From positions 35,421,890 through 35,485,889 of the forward strand of contig OY829328.1 of the NCBI GenBank assembly GCA_963691655.1: a stretch of 64,000 nt of DNA. Reading direction: 5' to 3'. Numbering within the stretch: the first letter of the stretch is position 1; each line of letters starts with the position of its first letter. The notes beneath the pieces were generated by a model. It saw only the letters and a program-made list of their open reading frames with translations, did not search any database and had not been told where the DNA came from. The stretch is from Toxonevra muliebris (taxonomy: Eukaryota; Arthropoda; Insecta; Diptera; Pallopteridae). The translations under genes and the position numbers were made by a program. Of this stretch, positions 58,442-64,000 are shown piece by piece.

Positions 58442-58757
58442 CACGTTCGCGGACGTGAATGCTATAACATTCATTTTCGTGGTGTCACAATATGACGTGA
58501 ATGCTATAGCATTCAAATCTAAAATACAAATTTCGGCATTCAATTCTATATAGCGTCCACATAATCCGCAACAGAACTGATCTATATATATCGAAGTAAA
58601 CGCTTTAGTATTCAGTATATATAACTAATAAAATGTGATATTGTAAGATCTTTGGAAAAACGTGTATAATCAAAATTTAAATATTGCGATTACTTTAAGA
58701 GAGCCGCCATTTGTCTCTTTTTGCATTTCGATACAATTTTGAGTGTCCGCGAACGTG
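58442..58757. mobile_element. piggyBac-like MITE, 316 bp, TTAA target duplication
   Basis: TTAA flanks both ends (58438-58441; 58758-58761). Perfect 13-bp terminal inverted repeats CACGTTCGCGGAC / GTCCGCGAACGTG. TTAA duplication is the rule for piggyBac transposases. Just inside the left end, GACGTGAATGCTATA(A/G)CATTC occurs twice, 39 bp apart (58453 and 58495), and contains the palindrome GAATGCTATAGCATTC. No coding capacity, so it depended on an autonomous piggyBac relative. Confidence 0.8.
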
Positions 58758-58761
58758 TTAA

Positions 58762-59575
58762 AGAGAATGGCGGCATGTCTGAGTTTGGAAGCGTTGAATT
58801 TCATGTGCCAGTTTCATTGGCAATATTTAAATAAAAAGCGTTCCTCATTGGTATTTCTAAGCGAACGCAGTTGCAAGACTTGCATTACAACTCGCTTTCA
58901 ATAATCGGCATACAGTAAATATAAAAATTAATATGAAATAAAATAAAAAACATAATATTTAATTTTTTTTTTTTTTTTTGATATACATACTTTATTTTTT
59001 AATTAGTTTATTATTTAATAATATATAAATACATTATAAAACTAGAATTACAATTTTAATTTATTATGTTGACATTGGATGTTTTTTTTTAAATATTTAA
59101 AAATTTAAAGCAGATTTTTGTTCACATAAAACTATTAAAAAAAAACTAAGAACTAAAGATTTTATAAATGAAAAAATATGAAAAAAGCAAAAAAAAAACC
59201 TTACATCAAAAATTGTAATGAAAATTCTGCACTAACATGATTGACCAAAAAAAAAAAAAAGGCAAAGAGATGAGCACATAATTTACAATATTTATTTAAA
59301 TTAAATAAAATGCGCCTAAAATATTGAGCAAATAAATTTTATTTTTATAATATTTCTATTAATTTCAGAAAATTATGTTTAAAGTCTGCCTTATGCTTCG
59401 CCAGGAGCTTAAAAACAGAGAGGGAGTGTTCAAAATATGTGGTGGATAGAATGTAAAAGAAATGGTTAGTTTTATTGAATTTAAGCAGCAAGTACAATGA
59501 CTTCGTCATACATTTGGTGCGTGAGTGCGTTTGAATGGCTATATGTTGATGTATCAGAAAAATTTATAATCGTGT
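58762..59575. other. AT-rich intergenic DNA
   Basis: Poly(T) at 58963-58979 and poly(A) at 59249-59261. No supported gene. Confidence 0.4.
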
Positions 59576-59579
59576 CTCC

Positions 59580-60490
59580 ATTTTGATTTGGCCTTAAAGG
59601 AATCGAATAGGAATCAAAAGAATTTAAGATCGTCTTCGATTTGAATTCAAACAAATTTTAGATCGGAATTGATTTGGTCGATGAAGAAATTTAATTGGAT
59701 TTGAACTCAGAGGAATTTTTAATCGATTTTTAAAAAGAAAATCATATCGGTACAGATTAGATTTCAGTAATCTCAAATAGATTTGAATCATATCGACTCC
59801 GATTTGAAGTCCGAAGAATTTTAGACCAATTTCGAAATTACACATCGAATTCGAGTTGTAAAAAATCTCAGGTAAAGTTTCATTTGAGATTTGAAGAATT
59901 TAAAATCGAGATATATTTAAATTTAATCTCTGATGAATTTCATATCTAATTTGATTTCATCTCAGGGATTTCAGATAAAATTTGATTTGGTCTGTTAAGA
60001 ATTTCAGAACGATTTCAATTTGGTTTCTTGAGATCGATTTCTGTTTTATTTCTGTAGAATTTTAGACTTAGATTTCGTTCTCTGAAGAATTTTAAATCGA
60101 ATTTAATTTCGGATCAAATTTGCTTTGGTATCTTAAGAATTCCAGAATGATTTCGGTTTGGTCTCGGAAATTTTAGATCAATTTCTATTTCGTCTGTAAA
60201 TAATTAAATTAGGTTTAGATTTCGTTTTGACCTCTGAAAAATTTTAGATCGATTTTGATTTGACATCAAAGAAATTTCTGACCGTTATCGATATAATCTT
60301 TGTATGATTTCAGACCGATTTCTATATGATCTCTGAAGAATTCCAGATCGATTTCAATTTGATCTCTGAAGAATTTCAGGTTGATCCCGGTTTGATCTCG
60401 AAGAATTTTGAATTAGTTTGTTTCACGGAAAAATCGGTTCTAATATGAATTCTCTATCGATTTTAATTTAATTTTAGTGTAATTCTGGAT
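59580..60490. repeat. Degenerate ~33-bp tandem array downstream of Pkn
   Basis: Diverged copies of GAAGAATTTTAGATCGATTT followed by CAATTTGATCTCT, clearest at 60270-60400, cover ~900 bp. The same unit in the opposite orientation fills the Pkn intron at 62090-62920. Non-coding; long frames here are repeats. Confidence 0.7.
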
Positions 60491-61621
60491 TACTTCTCAA
60501 TTGATCTCACTGAAATTTATTATCTTCAACTATTTTATGTCAGTGGGCAACACTCAAACTACGAAATATCGGTGTTATACACTTTTCTTTCAGCAAGTGT
60601 GTTACTTGCACACAAGATTTACAGATTATTGTACTAGCCAACTAAATGAGAAATTCTTACAACGAGTTTATATAGAACTAGGATGACTACGATAAAATAA
60701 GTAAATAGAAACTATCAGACTAAAAAATGTAAGTTTGATTTGCTGTTCTCCTCTTCTTCTTTTAAATATTAAAAATTTATTGTATCTGCTATTTAGGCGG
60801 GTTCGATTCACCACACTGAAGTGTTGAAATTAACTGCCGAAGCCGAACTACAATAAGTTCTGCGGCTTACTTTCGCTCACTTTTACTGCAGATAACTCTC
60901 TTTAAATTTTTTTTTTTTTTTAATTTACAATTTTGTTTTATGTTTTAATTTTTGCAATAACATTTTTCTGTTTTTTCTTTTGTATTAACAATCATTAACT
61001 AACACTAAGCATGCAACAAATTCGAACTTTTTTTTTTCACTTGCTAAATTATTGAACAACAAAGAAATGCGTATGGGTGTATTGTGTGAATAATGTTTTT
61101 TTAATATATATATATTTTTTTTCTGTTTAGTTAAAGGTTCACAATTTTCACAAAATTTTCATTATTATCAGTAAGTATTTAAATAATTTATATTTTTTTT
61201 GTTTTGTTGCCTTCCATCAATCAATAATAATTTCATGCTTAAAAACTAATAAAAATTAATTAATATTTATAATAATGCATAATTTTTATAAATTAAATAA
61301 ATTGTATTATAAACGCAATAATAATTATAATAATAAAGTTTCTGTTATTAATATTGCGTATAAATGTGTGTTTGTGTGTGTATGTATAAATAAATTTTTA
61401 ATAAACACAAAAATTACTTAAAAACCTAAAAGCAAAAAAAAAAAAAAATAAATTTAATATATTCACTTAATTGTATACGCAAATGAAATTGGTACATTCA
61501 AAAATAATTAATAATCAAACTACACGAAATGAAAAAAGCAATTCAACAAAGAAAAAAGAAATCGTGCAAACGCAATTCTCAGCATTGTATCCGTTTATGC
61601 AGTTTACTATGGTTTACATCC
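60491..61621 (-). other. 3' flank and presumed 3' UTR of Pkn
   Basis: Sequence downstream of the Pkn stop on the minus strand: extremely AT-rich from 60900 to 61560, with many possible poly(A) hexamers, so the transcript end cannot be fixed. 60790-60895 is less AT-rich (GCGGGTTCGATTCACC, CTTTCGCTCACTTTTACTGC) and is not identified. Confidence 0.45.

Positions 61622-64000
<2,379 letters not shown>

Noticed and set aside
60795..60815. GGGTTCGATTC, a tRNA B box-like word
   Set aside because: No A box at the proper distance upstream and no cloverleaf.

Overview
The window is AT-rich, intron-poor, transposon-dense DNA of a higher dipteran fly, probably a tephritid-type fruit fly. The fly call rests on a kinase gene close to Drosophila Pkn, a retinin-type cuticle gene, and mariner/Tc1, hAT, CACTA-like, piggyBac-like and Jockey-like transposable elements. 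The family-level guess is inference. No rRNA gene, functional tRNA gene or CRISPR array is visible.

Only three host genes can be defended, all in the right-hand fifth. (1) The 3' end of Pkn (protein kinase N) lies on the minus strand from 64000 down to a stop at 61622. Six exons encode the whole kinase domain and the C-terminal AGC tail. (2) A two-exon retinin-type cuticular protein gene lies on the plus strand (53843-54323), with TATA box, initiator and poly(A) signal. (3) An unrecognised two-exon gene for a 96-residue protein lies at 54746-55117 (+).

The other ~50 kb is a layered graveyard of mobile elements. From left to right: a LINE RNase H remnant (1.15-2.2 kb); a Jockey-like reverse transcriptase broken by an insert that carries a hammerhead-ribozyme core (3.4-4.5 kb); a decayed arthropod repeat ORF (4.7-5.3 kb); a 350-bp inverted-repeat element (9.1-11.5 kb) loaded with a CACTA-like element, a hAT element and two MITEs, whose uninterrupted sister copy lies at 48.04-48.39 kb; a mariner (15.3-16.5 kb) inside another inverted-repeat element; a Tc1-like transposase remnant (21.7-22.5 kb) holding a second copy of the ribozyme-linked module; a hAT element with another hAT nested in it (23.5-25.9 kb); a three-deep nest of MITE, hAT and hAT (27.7-29.9 kb); a mariner remnant (29.95-30.64 kb); a long inverted-repeat element (35.7-36.9 kb); a LINE remnant (38.5-39.7 kb); a terminally complete Tc1-like DD37E element (39.9-41.15 kb); a tRNA-like Pol III unit inside another insertion (41.46-41.91 kb); a LINE remnant (50.3-52.0 kb); and a piggyBac-like MITE (58.4-58.8 kb).

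Between the elements are several degenerate short-period arrays. Two arrays of the same ~33-bp unit lie in opposite orientation, one in the last large Pkn intron and one about 1.1 kb past the Pkn stop. Insertion order can be read from target-site duplications and, for two families, from empty-site copies within the window. All transposase and reverse-transcriptase frames are broken, so any current activity would need proteins supplied from elsewhere.
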